Source: CAYVOV01 sp964453525
Lineage (GTDB): Bacteria; Chloroflexota; Dehalococcoidia; Dehalococcoidales; UBA2162
Length of the DNA stretch: 64,000 bases
Assembly (NCBI GenBank): GCA_964453525.1
Contig: CAYVOV010000001.1
Location: 186,001 to 250,000, forward strand
Reading direction: 5' to 3'
Position 1 is the stretch's first letter, and each line of letters begins with the position of its first letter. The translations under genes were made by a program, and so were the position numbers. Below are positions 17,981-26,624 of this stretch, piece by piece. The notes beneath the pieces are model-generated. The model did no database searches. It was not told the origin of the DNA and saw nothing but the letters and a program-made list of their open reading frames with translations.

Positions 17981-19630
17981 ATGTCAAAAGAAACTGTTAT
18001 TGAGACTGATGTACTGGTTCTCGGTGGAGGTGTTGCCGGCTGCACGGCGGCGATAAAATCTAGGGAGCAGGGCCTGGATGTAACTCTCGTCGATAAAGCA
18101 TATGTCGGAAAATCAGGCACCACTGCTGCCGCCGGGATGCGCTTTTCGGTTTTTAATCCTGCTTTTGGTGATGACTATGACACCACTTTTAAAATGATAA
18201 CGGAGGGAAGCGGGTATTTAAACGACCGTGTCTGGACTGATATCTGCATCAGGGAATCCTGGGCAGCCTATGAAACACTCGCTTCCTGGGGCGTCGAATT
18301 TCCCGTAGAGAATAAAGAAGAGGGGGTATTCGTACCAAAACATAAGGTAGACAGCCCGTTTACCTCGGCACGTATTATAAGGAGAGGAGTTCCACCCCCG
18401 CTCAGGAAACAGGCGGAGAAAGTCGGCGTCGGGATAATGGACAGAATCACTGTTACCGACCTGCTGATGCAGGATGGGAAAGTGGTCGGAGCTGTTGGAT
18501 TTCCTCTGACCGGACTGGATTCAATTGTGTATAAGGCGAAGGCCGTAGTCCTCTGCACCGGAAGCTGGTCATTGAGGACGGTGGGAGCCGAGACCCATAA
18601 CATGACAGGGGACGGCCAGGCAATGGCTTACCGGGTCGGAGCTGAGCTGACCGGCGGCGATATGCACTCTTCGCATCACGGCTCGGCGGAGTATCCTTCA
18701 TGGCGGGGTGGCAGGGCTGCCCGAGCCATCTACAGACGTTTTGTTGACGCAGAGGGCAAGGTAATTCCTTACGGCTATGAAGTCGGTCCGGCGGTGGACA
18801 TTGCATTCCACGAGGGCAGGGGTCCGATTTATCATGACCTCGATGCCGCAACCGACGAGGAAATAGAGCGAGTATGGCAGAGACAGCAGAATTCGGACGG
18901 CATGGAAAGCGCCCGGATAAATTATGACCCCCGCAAGCGGGGTAAACACAGGATATCCGGTGGCCAGGACTGCACGGTCGGTGCCGCTTTGTGGCCTGCG
19001 GATACCAACTGTGCTACAACCATTCCCGGACTGTATGCCGCCGGCGATGCCCTGAGTATAAGGTCGGCAGCCTTCGGAGGCCTGCCTTCCGGCACGATTA
19101 TGGGCACCAGGGCTGCGCAGGGTGCTGCGGAGTGGGTATCCAGAGCGGGTAAACTGGAGGTGGATGAAGCGGAGATAGCCAGGGTAAAGAAAATAATGTT
19201 CGACCCTGTCCAGCGGAAGGGTGGTTTCAGCCCGAACTGGGTGACTCAGCTATTGCTGAATACAATGGTACCCTATTACGTCCTCCTTATCCAGCACGGC
19301 GACCGTTTGCAGGCGGCGCTGACAATGGTCGAGTTTTTCAGAGACCACTTTGCCTCCAGGCTTTACGCCACCGACCCCCACGAACTGCGTCTCGCCCATG
19401 AGACCAAGAATATGGTCCTCGGTTCCGAGCTGGCGCTGAGGTCCTGTCTTTTCAGGACCGAAACCAGAGGCTCGCATTACAGAGAGGACTATCCTGAGAA
19501 AAAAGACCCCGAGTGGCTGGCCTGGATAAAAATAAAGCTGGAAGACGGTAAGATGAAACTCTGGAAACACCCGGTACCGGAGGAGTGGTGGCCGCCTGAA
19601 CTCAAAACCCGAAAAGCAGCGCCTAGATGA
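17981..19630 (+). CDS. FAD-binding oxidoreductase, FrdA/AprA-like
   Basis: A 549-residue flavoprotein of the fumarate reductase/succinate dehydrogenase/adenylylsulfate reductase superfamily. The FAD site 'VLGGGVAGCTAAIKSREQG' begins near residue 11, followed by 'GKSGTTAAAGMRFS'. The C-terminal FAD segment 'GLYAAGDALSIRSAAFGGLPSG' lies near residue 348. It is followed 48 bp later by a two-cluster ferredoxin gene, the same pairing as AprA-AprB, and the two should form one complex. It has no membrane anchor or Tat signal, so it is cytoplasmic. AprA-specific identity is not claimed; substrate-binding residues were not compared. AGGAG at 17966-17970, about 10 bases upstream, sets the ATG at 17981. 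It likely reduces or oxidises a C=C bond in the CoA-ester pathway. Confidence 0.88.
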   Translation: MSKETVIETDVLVLGGGVAGCTAAIKSREQGLDVTLVDKAYVGKSGTTAAAGMRFSVFNPAFGDDYDTTFKMITEGSGYLNDRVWTDICIRESWAAYETLASWGVEFPVENKEEGVFVPKHKVDSPFTSARIIRRGVPPPLRKQAEKVGVGIMDRITVTDLLMQDGKVVGAVGFPLTGLDSIVYKAKAVVLCTGSWSLRTVGAETHNMTGDGQAMAYRVGAELTGGDMHSSHHGSAEYPSWRGGRAARAIYRRFVDAEGKVIPYGYEVGPAVDIAFHEGRGPIYHDLDAATDEEIERVWQRQQNSDGMESARINYDPRKRGKHRISGGQDCTVGAALWPADTNCATTIPGLYAAGDALSIRSAAFGGLPSGTIMGTRAAQGAAEWVSRAGKLEVDEAEIARVKKIMFDPVQRKGGFSPNWVTQLLLNTMVPYYVLLIQHGDRLQAALTMVEFFRDHFASRLYATDPHELRLAHETKNMVLGSELALRSCLFRTETRGSHYREDYPEKKDPEWLAWIKIKLEDGKMKLWKHPVPEEWWPPELKTRKAAPR

Positions 19631-19678
19631 AAACAAAGAGAATAAATCCGGGTATTAAACTGCAGAAAGGAAATTAAA

Positions 19679-19900
19679 ATGACTATTGAGCGGATTGACC
19701 CTGAGTTATGCGACGGTTGCGGGATATGTGTTAATAGCTGCGCGACAGATGTGATTAGGATGGACGAGAAAACCAACAAGGCCGTCATTATGTACCCTGC
19801 CGAATGCAACTGCTGCGACTATTGCGAACTCGATTGTCCGGTAAACGCCATCTATGTTTCACCCGAGCGGCACTCCCCGCTCGTCGTAGGCTGGATATAA
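19679..19900 (+). CDS. Two-cluster ferredoxin subunit
   Basis: A 73-residue protein with two [4Fe-4S] motifs: C-x2-C-x2-C-x3-C near residues 11-21 ('CDGCGICVNSC') and a second near residues 42-52 ('CNCCDYCELDCP'), ending in a short hydrophobic tail. It is of bacterial ferredoxin/AprB-like size. It starts at ATG 19679 after 'AGAAAGG'. It follows the FAD-binding oxidoreductase and most likely passes electrons to or from its flavin. The next gene begins only 44 bp downstream, so the three genes form an operon. Confidence 0.9.
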   Translation: MTIERIDPELCDGCGICVNSCATDVIRMDEKTNKAVIMYPAECNCCDYCELDCPVNAIYVSPERHSPLVVGWI

Positions 19901-19944
19901 TTGGCTTTGAAGTAGTTCCAAATGAAACTGATAAGGAGAAGATG

Positions 19945-20682
19945 ATGAGCAGTATTAAAGAGATAATGTACTTCGATAAACCGGAGCGGACCAATTCCGA
20001 TGAGATGGTGAAATTTGCCAAGAAGCGAATGGATGACCTGGGGATAAAAAATGCGGTCATAGTTTATTCAAGCGGCTACACGATGACAAAGTTTAGAGAA
20101 GTAATCAAGGGTGAAAAGGGCCTTAATGTTATTGCGGTGACAAATCCGTCACCCCATTCTCCGGCAAAAGGGACGATGCCCGTAATCATCCGGGATACTG
20201 ATAGTCTGGAGGTACGGAAGCGGAAAGAAGAGCAGCTTGCCCAGGGAATCACCGAGATTTCCGTTACTATCCAGGATGATGTCCGTGAGGAACTGGAGAA
20301 GGAAGGTATCAAGGTACGTTATCTGAATGACGAACTGATTCTGGGAGAGCCTCTGAATCTGACCGGCACCAATGCCACAAGAAGAGATTTGCTGGCTCCC
20401 TTCGGCATTCCGGCACATTTGCGACCTCTTGACATCGATGCCGGAGAGGACCTGTCACTCTTGACAATAATAAGCCAGGGATTCCGCGTCTGCGTGGGAT
20501 GCACGGTACTCTGTGTGAAAAGCGGTCTTATCGAAGAGGGCGATCTTACTCTGGCTATCGGCGGGGTGTCTACAGCCCTCATTCTCAGAGCCAGCGCCAC
20601 TGCCAGGACCTGCCTGGTGAAAGAGGTTATCGGTTTTGAAAGGGGCTCTTCATGGTTTGAAAGAGGCAACCAGATGGGCTAG
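19945..20682 (+). CDS. Pyruvate-kinase alpha/beta-domain-like protein
   Basis: A 245-residue protein. The first 120 residues resemble the C-terminal alpha/beta domain of pyruvate kinase ('GIKNAVIVYSSGYTMTKF', 'LNVIAVTNPSPHSPAKG'), here standing alone without the TIM barrel or active site. The rest ('FRVCVGCTVLCVKSGLIEEGD', 'SATARTCLVKEVIGFERGSSWFERG') is typical of stand-alone members seen next to metabolic operons. The start is ATG 19945 (or 19942), after AAGGAG at 19934-19939. Function is unknown; a ligand-sensing or regulatory role is the most that can be inferred. It is the third gene of the flavoprotein-ferredoxin unit. Cys residues around position 180 could bind metal. Confidence 0.65.
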   Translation: MSSIKEIMYFDKPERTNSDEMVKFAKKRMDDLGIKNAVIVYSSGYTMTKFREVIKGEKGLNVIAVTNPSPHSPAKGTMPVIIRDTDSLEVRKRKEEQLAQGITEISVTIQDDVREELEKEGIKVRYLNDELILGEPLNLTGTNATRRDLLAPFGIPAHLRPLDIDAGEDLSLLTIISQGFRVCVGCTVLCVKSGLIEEGDLTLAIGGVSTALILRASATARTCLVKEVIGFERGSSWFERGNQMG

Positions 20683-20989
20683 AGGACTAGCAGGTAATGA
20701 AAGCCTGTTTCCCAGGTCACTCTGAGCAATAAGGCATACTATATCGGAACCAGTTTGACAAGGCTGTCCGAAAGATGTCATTCTGAGGAATCCGCCAGAG
20801 GCGGATGAAGAAGAATCTCGGGGTGGGAGGGAGAATAGATAAGAGACGCCTCCCCCAACCGAGATCCTTCGCGGAGTTTACACTGAGCGGAGCGAATGTG
20901 CTCAGGATGACGATTACGCATGTTCGGACAGCCTCGTTTCTAATTGGTGGTTCTACTGGTTTTGGCACCCTTAATATCCTGTTATTTTG
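20683..20989. repeat. Intergenic gap with palindromic repeat, copy 2 (inverted)
   Basis: Between convergent genes. About 20773-20921 repeats the composite element of 17735-17886 in the opposite orientation: the TCATTCTGAGGA / TCCGCCAGAGGCGGA block first, then the GCGGAGTTTACACTGAGCGG block. No gene is seen. It may act as a transcription barrier for both neighbours. Confidence 0.7.
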
Positions 20990-21832
20990 TCAATCGGCGC
21001 CGCCATCGATTCTGATTTCCTGTGCCGTAATGTAGCCGGACTGGTCGGTCGCCAGGAACATGACCAGGTCGGCGATATCTTCGGGCGTACCCATCCGTCC
21101 CAGTGGTATTCGAGGACCCATCTGCGGTCCCTCAGCCTGCCTCTTAAGAAGCTCAGCCACACTGATACCCTCAGCCTCCGCCCTGGCCCTTATAGAATCG
21201 TCTCTCAGGTTTGTCTCAAAGGCACCGGGACTTATGATATTTACGTTTATTTTGTACTGCGCCAGTTCGAGAGCCAGAGTTTTGGCCAGTCCCATTACAC
21301 CGTGCTTTGAAGCGCAGTAGCTGGCGCTTCCTACATAACCCCTGGACCCAGCCAGAGACGATATAAACACGATTTTTTTACCTTCGGGGTCTGGTATCAT
21401 GGCCCTGGCCACCGCTTTGGCAATGAGAAACGGCCCGGTGAGGTTTACATCGATAATCTTTCTCCAGACTTCTTCATCAAGGTCGACTATTGACGTTCCC
21501 ATCGGGCCGCGGATGCCGACACACTGGACGAAGATGTCTATCTTGCCGAACCTGTCCAGCGTTTTCGTCACGATATTATCCACGTCTTTGCTGCTGCTGA
21601 TATCGCCGACGATCGCCAGACCTTCGCCGCCCGCCGCCTCTATTTCTTCAACCACGGTTTCCAGACCACGCCAGTTTTCCTCGCCGGGCCAGATGCTCTT
21701 CGGAGCCATTTCCTTATCGACGGCGGCTACGCTGGCTCCCTCTTTGGCAAACCTCACCGAAATAGCGCGCCCCATACCCCTGATGCTTCCCGCTCCGGTA
21801 ACCAGACAGACCTTACCTTCGAGATTGTTCAT
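20990..21832 (-). CDS. Short-chain dehydrogenase/reductase
   Basis: A 280-residue SDR. The cofactor site 'VTGAGSIRGMGRAISVRF' has the TGxxx-G-x-G pattern with a two-residue insertion. The catalytic Ser is in 'VFISSLAGS' and the Y-x3-K is 'YCASK'. There is an insertion around residues 40-56 ('MAPKSIWPGEENWRGLE') after the beta-2 acidic residue Asp39, suggesting NAD preference. The C-terminus 'QEIRIDGGAD' is complete. Divergence from the second SDR on the same strand (22371-23153) is large, so they are not recent duplicates. It may be a 3-hydroxyacyl dehydrogenase of the island. Confidence 0.92.
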   Translation of the reverse strand: MNNLEGKVCLVTGAGSIRGMGRAISVRFAKEGASVAAVDKEMAPKSIWPGEENWRGLETVVEEIEAAGGEGLAIVGDISSSKDVDNIVTKTLDRFGKIDIFVQCVGIRGPMGTSIVDLDEEVWRKIIDVNLTGPFLIAKAVARAMIPDPEGKKIVFISSLAGSRGYVGSASYCASKHGVMGLAKTLALELAQYKINVNIISPGAFETNLRDDSIRARAEAEGISVAELLKRQAEGPQMGPRIPLGRMGTPEDIADLVMFLATDQSGYITAQEIRIDGGAD

Positions 21833-22370
21833 ATTAATTCTCCCCTCATTATTTTTCCTTTGATATTCCTGAAAATAATGATATTAATGAGCGCCAATAT
21901 AATAACATGATACTCCCAAAGACACCATACCTGATAATACTGGTACCGTTCGGTTTTGGTTGAATGGAAGACTCTCCTTTTTAGTATATCTATTCCCACC
22001 CACCACCCTTGTGGAAGCTAAAGAGGGGGTACCCCCCTCTTTAGAAATCTCCCCCTGGCTTCCAAAGTCTCGCGCCTGCCATAGTCCCGATGAAATCGGG
22101 ATGGCGGGCAGGCTTTAATCCACCTCTCCCATCGTTCTTTGCTTAAAAGTACGCTTTTTCGCTTCTTCACTTTGTTGATAGGGGGAGAGATTGATGAGAG
22201 GGGGCTCCACCCCCCTCTTTTTTACGCCCCTCTCCAGCTGGGAGAGTATTTCTTTCATTTTCAATGGTTCTAGCTGGAGAGGGGCCAGGGGTGAGGTAAA
22301 AATTACCAGCCGGAAACAAACAGAACCATAATACTGGATTTATATCCTGTCAATAGCTGTGAATCGGGCG
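21833..22370. repeat. Intergenic gap with a long MITE-like repeat (family 2, copy 1)
   Basis: No gene in about 540 bp. From about 21935 to 22337 lies a repeat with a left end near GTACCGTTCGGTTTTGGTTG and a loosely inverted right end. The interior has several hairpins, notably GAGGGGGTACCCCCCTC and AGTCCCGAT..ATCGGGAT. Related copies are at 38667-38951 (closest), 51253-51475 and 56444-56600. It could be a nonautonomous transposon remnant. Confidence 0.6.
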
Positions 22371-23153
22371 CTACCTTGAAGTCATCCCGCCGTCGACAGG
22401 CATAATGTGACCGGTAATAAAAGAAGCTGAATCCGAACAGAGCCAGATGACAGCCTCGGCCATATCTTCCGGTTCGGCGATTCGTCCCATCGGGATTACG
22501 TTCATCATGTTGGCTATTGCCTCCGGGTCGGAACCCGTCAGGTTATCAAATAGAAGGGTTCTCCTGGTTGGAGCGGGGCATATCACATTGACCCTGATAC
22601 CGGAGGTAGCGCACTCCATGGCTGCCGCCCGGCTGAGTCCGACAAGACCGGTCTTGCTGGCGTCATATGCGGCAAAGCCCGGTACTGCCTTGAAAGCCCC
22701 CACCGAGGATGTATTGACGATAGCTCCACGCTCCTGTTTCAGCATCTGCCTGATTTCATACTTCATGCAGAGAAAGACTCCCTTGAGGTTTATATCTATT
22801 GTCCGGTCCCAGATTTCCTCCGGGCATTCCACTATCTCGACAACAGGTAAGCGCTTGCCGTCGGGTCCGATTCCGGCGTTATTGAAGGCGTAATCAAGAG
22901 ACCCGTAAGTTTCCACGGCTTTATTGACCATTGCCTCAACCTCTACCGCCTTCGAGACATCACATTTCACGAAGGTCGCTTCACCTCCGGCGGTTTTTAT
23001 TAAATCAACCGTCTCTTCTCCGCCTTTTATATTTAAATCGGTAGAAACAATGACTTTTGCCCCTTCCCGGGCGAACGCCTGGGCTGTTACCCTTCCTATT
23101 CCGGAAGCGGCGCCGGTTACCAGAGCCACCTTACCCTGAAATTCTTCTGCCAA
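22371..23153 (-). CDS. Short-chain dehydrogenase/reductase
   Basis: A 260-residue classical SDR. 'VTGAASGIGRVTAQAF' is the cofactor site, 'NNAGIGPDG' the structural motif, 'NTSSVG' holds the catalytic Ser and 'YDASK' the Tyr/Lys. The length and the 'GHIMPVDGGMTSR' end are those of 3-oxoacyl reductase/3-hydroxyacyl dehydrogenase-like members. It is transcribed away from the SnoaL-like genes starting 252 bp to the right. No operon partner is close on its own strand. The alcohol or ketone substrate is unknown. Confidence 0.93.
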   Translation of the reverse strand: MAEEFQGKVALVTGAASGIGRVTAQAFAREGAKVIVSTDLNIKGGEETVDLIKTAGGEATFVKCDVSKAVEVEAMVNKAVETYGSLDYAFNNAGIGPDGKRLPVVEIVECPEEIWDRTIDINLKGVFLCMKYEIRQMLKQERGAIVNTSSVGAFKAVPGFAAYDASKTGLVGLSRAAAMECATSGIRVNVICPAPTRRTLLFDNLTGSDPEAIANMMNVIPMGRIAEPEDMAEAVIWLCSDSASFITGHIMPVDGGMTSR

Positions 23154-23241
23154 TTTCTGACTCCTTCCCTCCGGTATTTTCTACACTTCCGTATTCTCAT
23201 GCCACCGGTTTGTTGCATTGTTGGGTGGCCGTAGAAAAGTG

Positions 23242-23270
23242 TTGACAGCAGCGGTAACTATATGTAAGCT
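23242..23270 (+). promoter_or_regulatory. Candidate sigma-70 promoter for the SnoaL-like pair
   Basis: A perfect TTGACA at 23242-23247 is followed, after 17 bases, by TAAGCT at 23265-23270, a poor match to TATAAT. It lies 135 bp upstream of the first SnoaL-like gene. The spacing supports it and the weak -10 counts against it. Confidence 0.3.
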
Positions 23271-23404
23271 TAGGCTAATTCGCTGTTATTTGTCTTTTAT
23301 ATGCTGATGCCTGTAAAATGTCAAGTTAGTACTCATTCCGCAGGCTGAAAAGTACAATTTGTTAACAAATCCACTGCCCAGTTGCGTGAGAGGGGGTAAT
23401 TCGC

Positions 23405-23863
23405 ATGGAGCTGACGTATGACAATATCCTGAACTGGATGAAGGAATACTTTGAGACCTACAGCGCCTACGGACAAAAACCCGAGACTGCTGACCGGATG
23501 AAGGACTTTTTCGCACCTGATTTGAGGTTCATTCCTTACATTGCCGGGATAGGAGGTCCGGAAGGTGGTTTCAGGAGTCGTGACGAGTTCATACGGACGG
23601 CGAAATCCCATCCTTCCTGGTATGAGAGGCTGATACCGGATGATATTACGATTGATGAGAGACGGAAAGTCGCCGTTATCCTTTTCAGGATGGAAGTTGT
23701 AGATACGAAAAAGGATGAGGTGGTAATAAGAAAAAGCGCAATGGCACACTATGAACTGGTCCTTGATGAGAATGAAACAATCAAGATAAAGAAGATATTA
23801 TTCTTCTGGGAGACTATGCCCCTGGATAAAAAAGAGTTTTATGAACTCTTCGGACGCGAATGA
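23405..23863 (+). CDS. SnoaL/NTF2-like protein, first of a tandem pair
   Basis: A 152-residue protein with the small cone fold pattern of SnoaL/NTF2-like proteins: an N-terminal helix ('WMKEYFETYSAYGQ'), 'RMKDFFAPDLRFIPYI' and alternating beta strands to the end. Such folds serve as isomerases, cyclases, dehydratases or simple ligand-binding proteins. GAGGGGGT 7 bases before the ATG fixes the start. A paralogue follows after 56 bp and aligns along its whole length. No catalytic residues can be assigned with confidence. It stands upstream of the enoate reductase and B12-mutase genes on the same strand. Confidence 0.65.
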   Translation: MELTYDNILNWMKEYFETYSAYGQKPETADRMKDFFAPDLRFIPYIAGIGGPEGGFRSRDEFIRTAKSHPSWYERLIPDDITIDERRKVAVILFRMEVVDTKKDEVVIRKSAMAHYELVLDENETIKIKKILFFWETMPLDKKEFYELFGRE

Positions 23864-23919
23864 GCCGGAAAGAATAAAAACGGTATCGACACCGGGCTTA
23901 TCGGAAGGAGGTTGTGACC

Positions 23920-24381
23920 TTGGAGTTAACGTATGATAGTATCCAGAACTGGATGAAAGAATACTTTGAGACCTATAACTCATATGCTCAAAATCCGGAT
24001 ACCGTCCATGAGATGGATAGATACTTCGCCCCGGATATGGAATTTATCCCTTACGTTGCCTCGTTAAAGGGACCTACAGGTTCCGTGACCAGCCGTGATG
24101 ATTTCTATAAAATCCTGGCGGGACATCCTTCCAGTTATGAGACCTTTGTGCCCGAGGATATCGTTATCGACGATAGGCGCGGTGTTGTGGTGGTACTGCT
24201 AAAAGTCCAGGTTTTTGATAGCAAAACCAATGAAGTGCTGTTAAGAAAAAGTTATTTGCCCTGGTACCAGCTGGTACTTGACGAGAATAACACAATTAAG
24301 ATTAAGAAGATACGGTTCTTCTGGGAAGTCATGCCGCCGGGAACACTCGAGGTCAATGAATTGTTCAGCGGGCAAAGGTAA
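23920..24381 (+). CDS. SnoaL/NTF2-like protein, second of a tandem pair
   Basis: A 153-residue paralogue of the preceding gene, from the same duplication. I place the start at TTG 23920 because AAGGAGG (23905-23911) is 8 bases before it and the protein then begins exactly like the paralogue (ELTYDsIqNWMKEYFETY). A GTG at 23914 is too close to that site. Conserved between the two are the N-terminal helix, 'ITID/IVIDdR' strands and the 'ikKI.FFWE.MP' strand near the end. Cone-fold family, function unknown. Retention of both copies suggests a heterodimer or two related ligands. Confidence 0.65.
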   Translation: MELTYDSIQNWMKEYFETYNSYAQNPDTVHEMDRYFAPDMEFIPYVASLKGPTGSVTSRDDFYKILAGHPSSYETFVPEDIVIDDRRGVVVVLLKVQVFDSKTNEVLLRKSYLPWYQLVLDENNTIKIKKIRFFWEVMPPGTLEVNELFSGQR

Positions 24382-24477
24382 CCGACGAATCTACCAACAG
24401 GAGAAACATTGACCACCGGTTCATTAATAATAACTCATTCGGTGTGAACCTGCTGGGCATGCAAATGGAAGGGGTGA

Positions 24478-26577
24478 ATGGCTCTGAATAAAAGGTTCAC
24501 AAGGCTGCTGGAGCCTGGTTATATAGGTAAGGTGAGAACCAGGAACAGGATGGTTAAGACAGGCGCGGCAATGCTTTACTGGCATGAGGACGCGCTTGAT
24601 GTCGACGGCAAAATGATGGCCTTCTATGAAGCGCTGGCCAAGGGCGGCGTGGGCCTGCTGATTGTAGAGTCCCCCACCATTGATTATCCCTTCGGCCGAC
24701 GCTGGCACTGGAGGTACCGTCTTGATGATGATAAATACATAAAGGGCATCAGCGAGCTTGTTAAGGTCATTCACAAGCACGGCTGCCCTACCTTTATGCA
24801 GATGAACCATGACGGGCCCTGGCAGTCGATGTGGGGACCTTCGCCCATCATACCGGGACCGCCGATTGGCGCTTCCGCCGTTTCTTTTAATTCACCGATG
24901 GATTTCCATAATGAACCGCCCAGAGAACTGTCTGTAGCCGAGATTGAAGAGATTGTGGACAAGTTCGCCAGTGCGGCGGTACGAGCTCAGGAGGCAGGAT
25001 TTGACGGCATTGATATAAACGCCGGAAGCAGTCATTTACTGCATAATTTCATCTCACCTTTCTGGAACAGGCGCGAGGATGAATACGGTGGCAGTCCTGA
25101 AAATAGAGCCAGGTTTCCTGTTCAAATTATAAAAGAGATTAAAAAGCGCGCCGGAGAGGACTACCCTGTCTCCATTACGATAAACGGCATTGAAATCGGT
25201 CAGGTTATCGGAATCGATAACAGACAGTGCATAACCGCCGATTACAGCCGGCAAATAGCCCAGATACTTCAGGACGCCGGAGCTGACGCCATTCAGGTTA
25301 GGTCTCACTGGCTGGGACGGCACACTTCCTCGTTTCTTACTGAGGCTATTTTCTACCCGGAACCGCCCATTCCACTGCGGGAGTTTCCCGTGGAATACGA
25401 TAAAAGTCGCCGGGGAGCCGGAGCTAATGTCCTGCTTGCTGCCGAGATGAAAAAGGTATTATCCATTCCCGTCCTCGTCGTCGGCAGGATGGCCCCTGAA
25501 CTCGGTGAGAAGGTCCTGAGGGAGGGGCAGGCGGACTTTATTGCCATGACCAGACGCCTGCTGGCCGACCCGGAACTCCCCGATAAGGTTGCCGCGGGAA
25601 GACTGGATGATATTGCGCCCTGTACTGCCTGTGATACCTGTATTGATGCCAGTGTGACCAAGCGGTGCCGGATGAACGGCGCTCTGGGAACGGAAGACCT
25701 GTGGTCAATCAAACAGGCAGGACAGAAGAAAAAGGTACTTATCGTTGGCGGCGGACCGGCCGGAATGGAGGCTGCCAGAGTCGCCGCAATGAGGGGGCAC
25801 CGGGTCTCTCTATATGACAGTGTCCGTAAGCTGGGAGGAATGGTGCCGATGGCGGCGATGGTAAAGGGAGTTGAAATTGAGTGCCTGCCAGAACTGGTTG
25901 GCTACCTGAAAAACCAGATTACGAAGTTTGGGGTAAATATTAAACTCGGTAAAAAAGTTGATGCCTCGGTAGTAGATAAGATTAAGCCGGATGCAGTTGT
26001 CCTGGCGACGGGGGGTATCCTGGCTGTACCGGAGATAGCGGGAATCGATAACCGCAGGGTAATCAGCGTCGAGAAGCTGCACCGCAGACTCAGGTTTTTC
26101 CTGAGGTTCCTGGGGCCGGTAGTCATGAGGTGGCTGACCGGGTTCTGGCTGCCGGTCGGGAAGAGGGTCATTGTTATCGGCGGTGCAATCCAGGGCTGTG
26201 AACTGGCTGAATTTCTCGTCAAGCGAGGCAGAAAGGTCACCATCATGGAAACTGGTGAAGCTCTGGGAGAAGGAATGATACAACATCTGAGACAGCAGCT
26301 CATTTTGTGGTTCGAACAAAAAGGCGTGACCATGATGACCGGAGTTGAGTACAAAGAGATTACCGATAAAGGATTGACTGTCCTTACCAAGGAGGGGGAG
26401 AGAAAGACGATTGAAGCCGATACCATCATACCGGCTCTGCCGCTGGTTCCCAATACGGCGCTGATGGAAAGTCTGGAGGGAAAAGTCCCCGAAATTTACG
26501 CTATCGGCGATTGCAGTCAACCAAGGCTGATAGTAGATGCCATCCGGGACGGTTTGCGTACCGGGCTTACCATATAG
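24478..26577 (+). CDS. Old-yellow-enzyme-type enoate/2,4-dienoyl-CoA reductase
   Basis: A 699-residue FMN, [4Fe-4S] and FAD enzyme of the FadH/BaiCD type. Residues 1-370 form the FMN TIM barrel. Cys ligands C-x2-C-x2-C-x11-12-C lie near residue 382 ('CTACDTC'). From residue about 420 there is an NAD(P)H/FAD domain ('VGGGPAGMEAARVAAMRG', later 'VIGGAIQGCELAEFLVKRG'). The active-site region reads 'DINAGSSHLLHNF'; at the place of the catalytic Tyr of E. coli FadH there is His186. It reduces an enoate or dienoyl-CoA double bond with NAD(P)H. GGAAGGGG precedes the ATG. It is followed by a cupin and the mutase genes. The substrate is unknown. Confidence 0.92.
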   Translation: MALNKRFTRLLEPGYIGKVRTRNRMVKTGAAMLYWHEDALDVDGKMMAFYEALAKGGVGLLIVESPTIDYPFGRRWHWRYRLDDDKYIKGISELVKVIHKHGCPTFMQMNHDGPWQSMWGPSPIIPGPPIGASAVSFNSPMDFHNEPPRELSVAEIEEIVDKFASAAVRAQEAGFDGIDINAGSSHLLHNFISPFWNRREDEYGGSPENRARFPVQIIKEIKKRAGEDYPVSITINGIEIGQVIGIDNRQCITADYSRQIAQILQDAGADAIQVRSHWLGRHTSSFLTEAIFYPEPPIPLREFPVEYDKSRRGAGANVLLAAEMKKVLSIPVLVVGRMAPELGEKVLREGQADFIAMTRRLLADPELPDKVAAGRLDDIAPCTACDTCIDASVTKRCRMNGALGTEDLWSIKQAGQKKKVLIVGGGPAGMEAARVAAMRGHRVSLYDSVRKLGGMVPMAAMVKGVEIECLPELVGYLKNQITKFGVNIKLGKKVDASVVDKIKPDAVVLATGGILAVPEIAGIDNRRVISVEKLHRRLRFFLRFLGPVVMRWLTGFWLPVGKRVIVIGGAIQGCELAEFLVKRGRKVTIMETGEALGEGMIQHLRQQLILWFEQKGVTMMTGVEYKEITDKGLTVLTKEGERKTIEADTIIPALPLVPNTALMESLEGKVPEIYAIGDCSQPRLIVDAIRDGLRTGLTI

Positions 26578-26624
26578 TAGGTTATTCCGATTCTAAAACA
26601 TGATGAATGGAGGGTTAACGGTAA

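Noticed and set aside
17981..19900. Calling the flavoprotein-ferredoxin pair adenylylsulfate reductase (aprAB)
   Set aside because: The pairing is similar but no sulfate activation or dsr genes are nearby, and the ferredoxin is half the usual AprB length.
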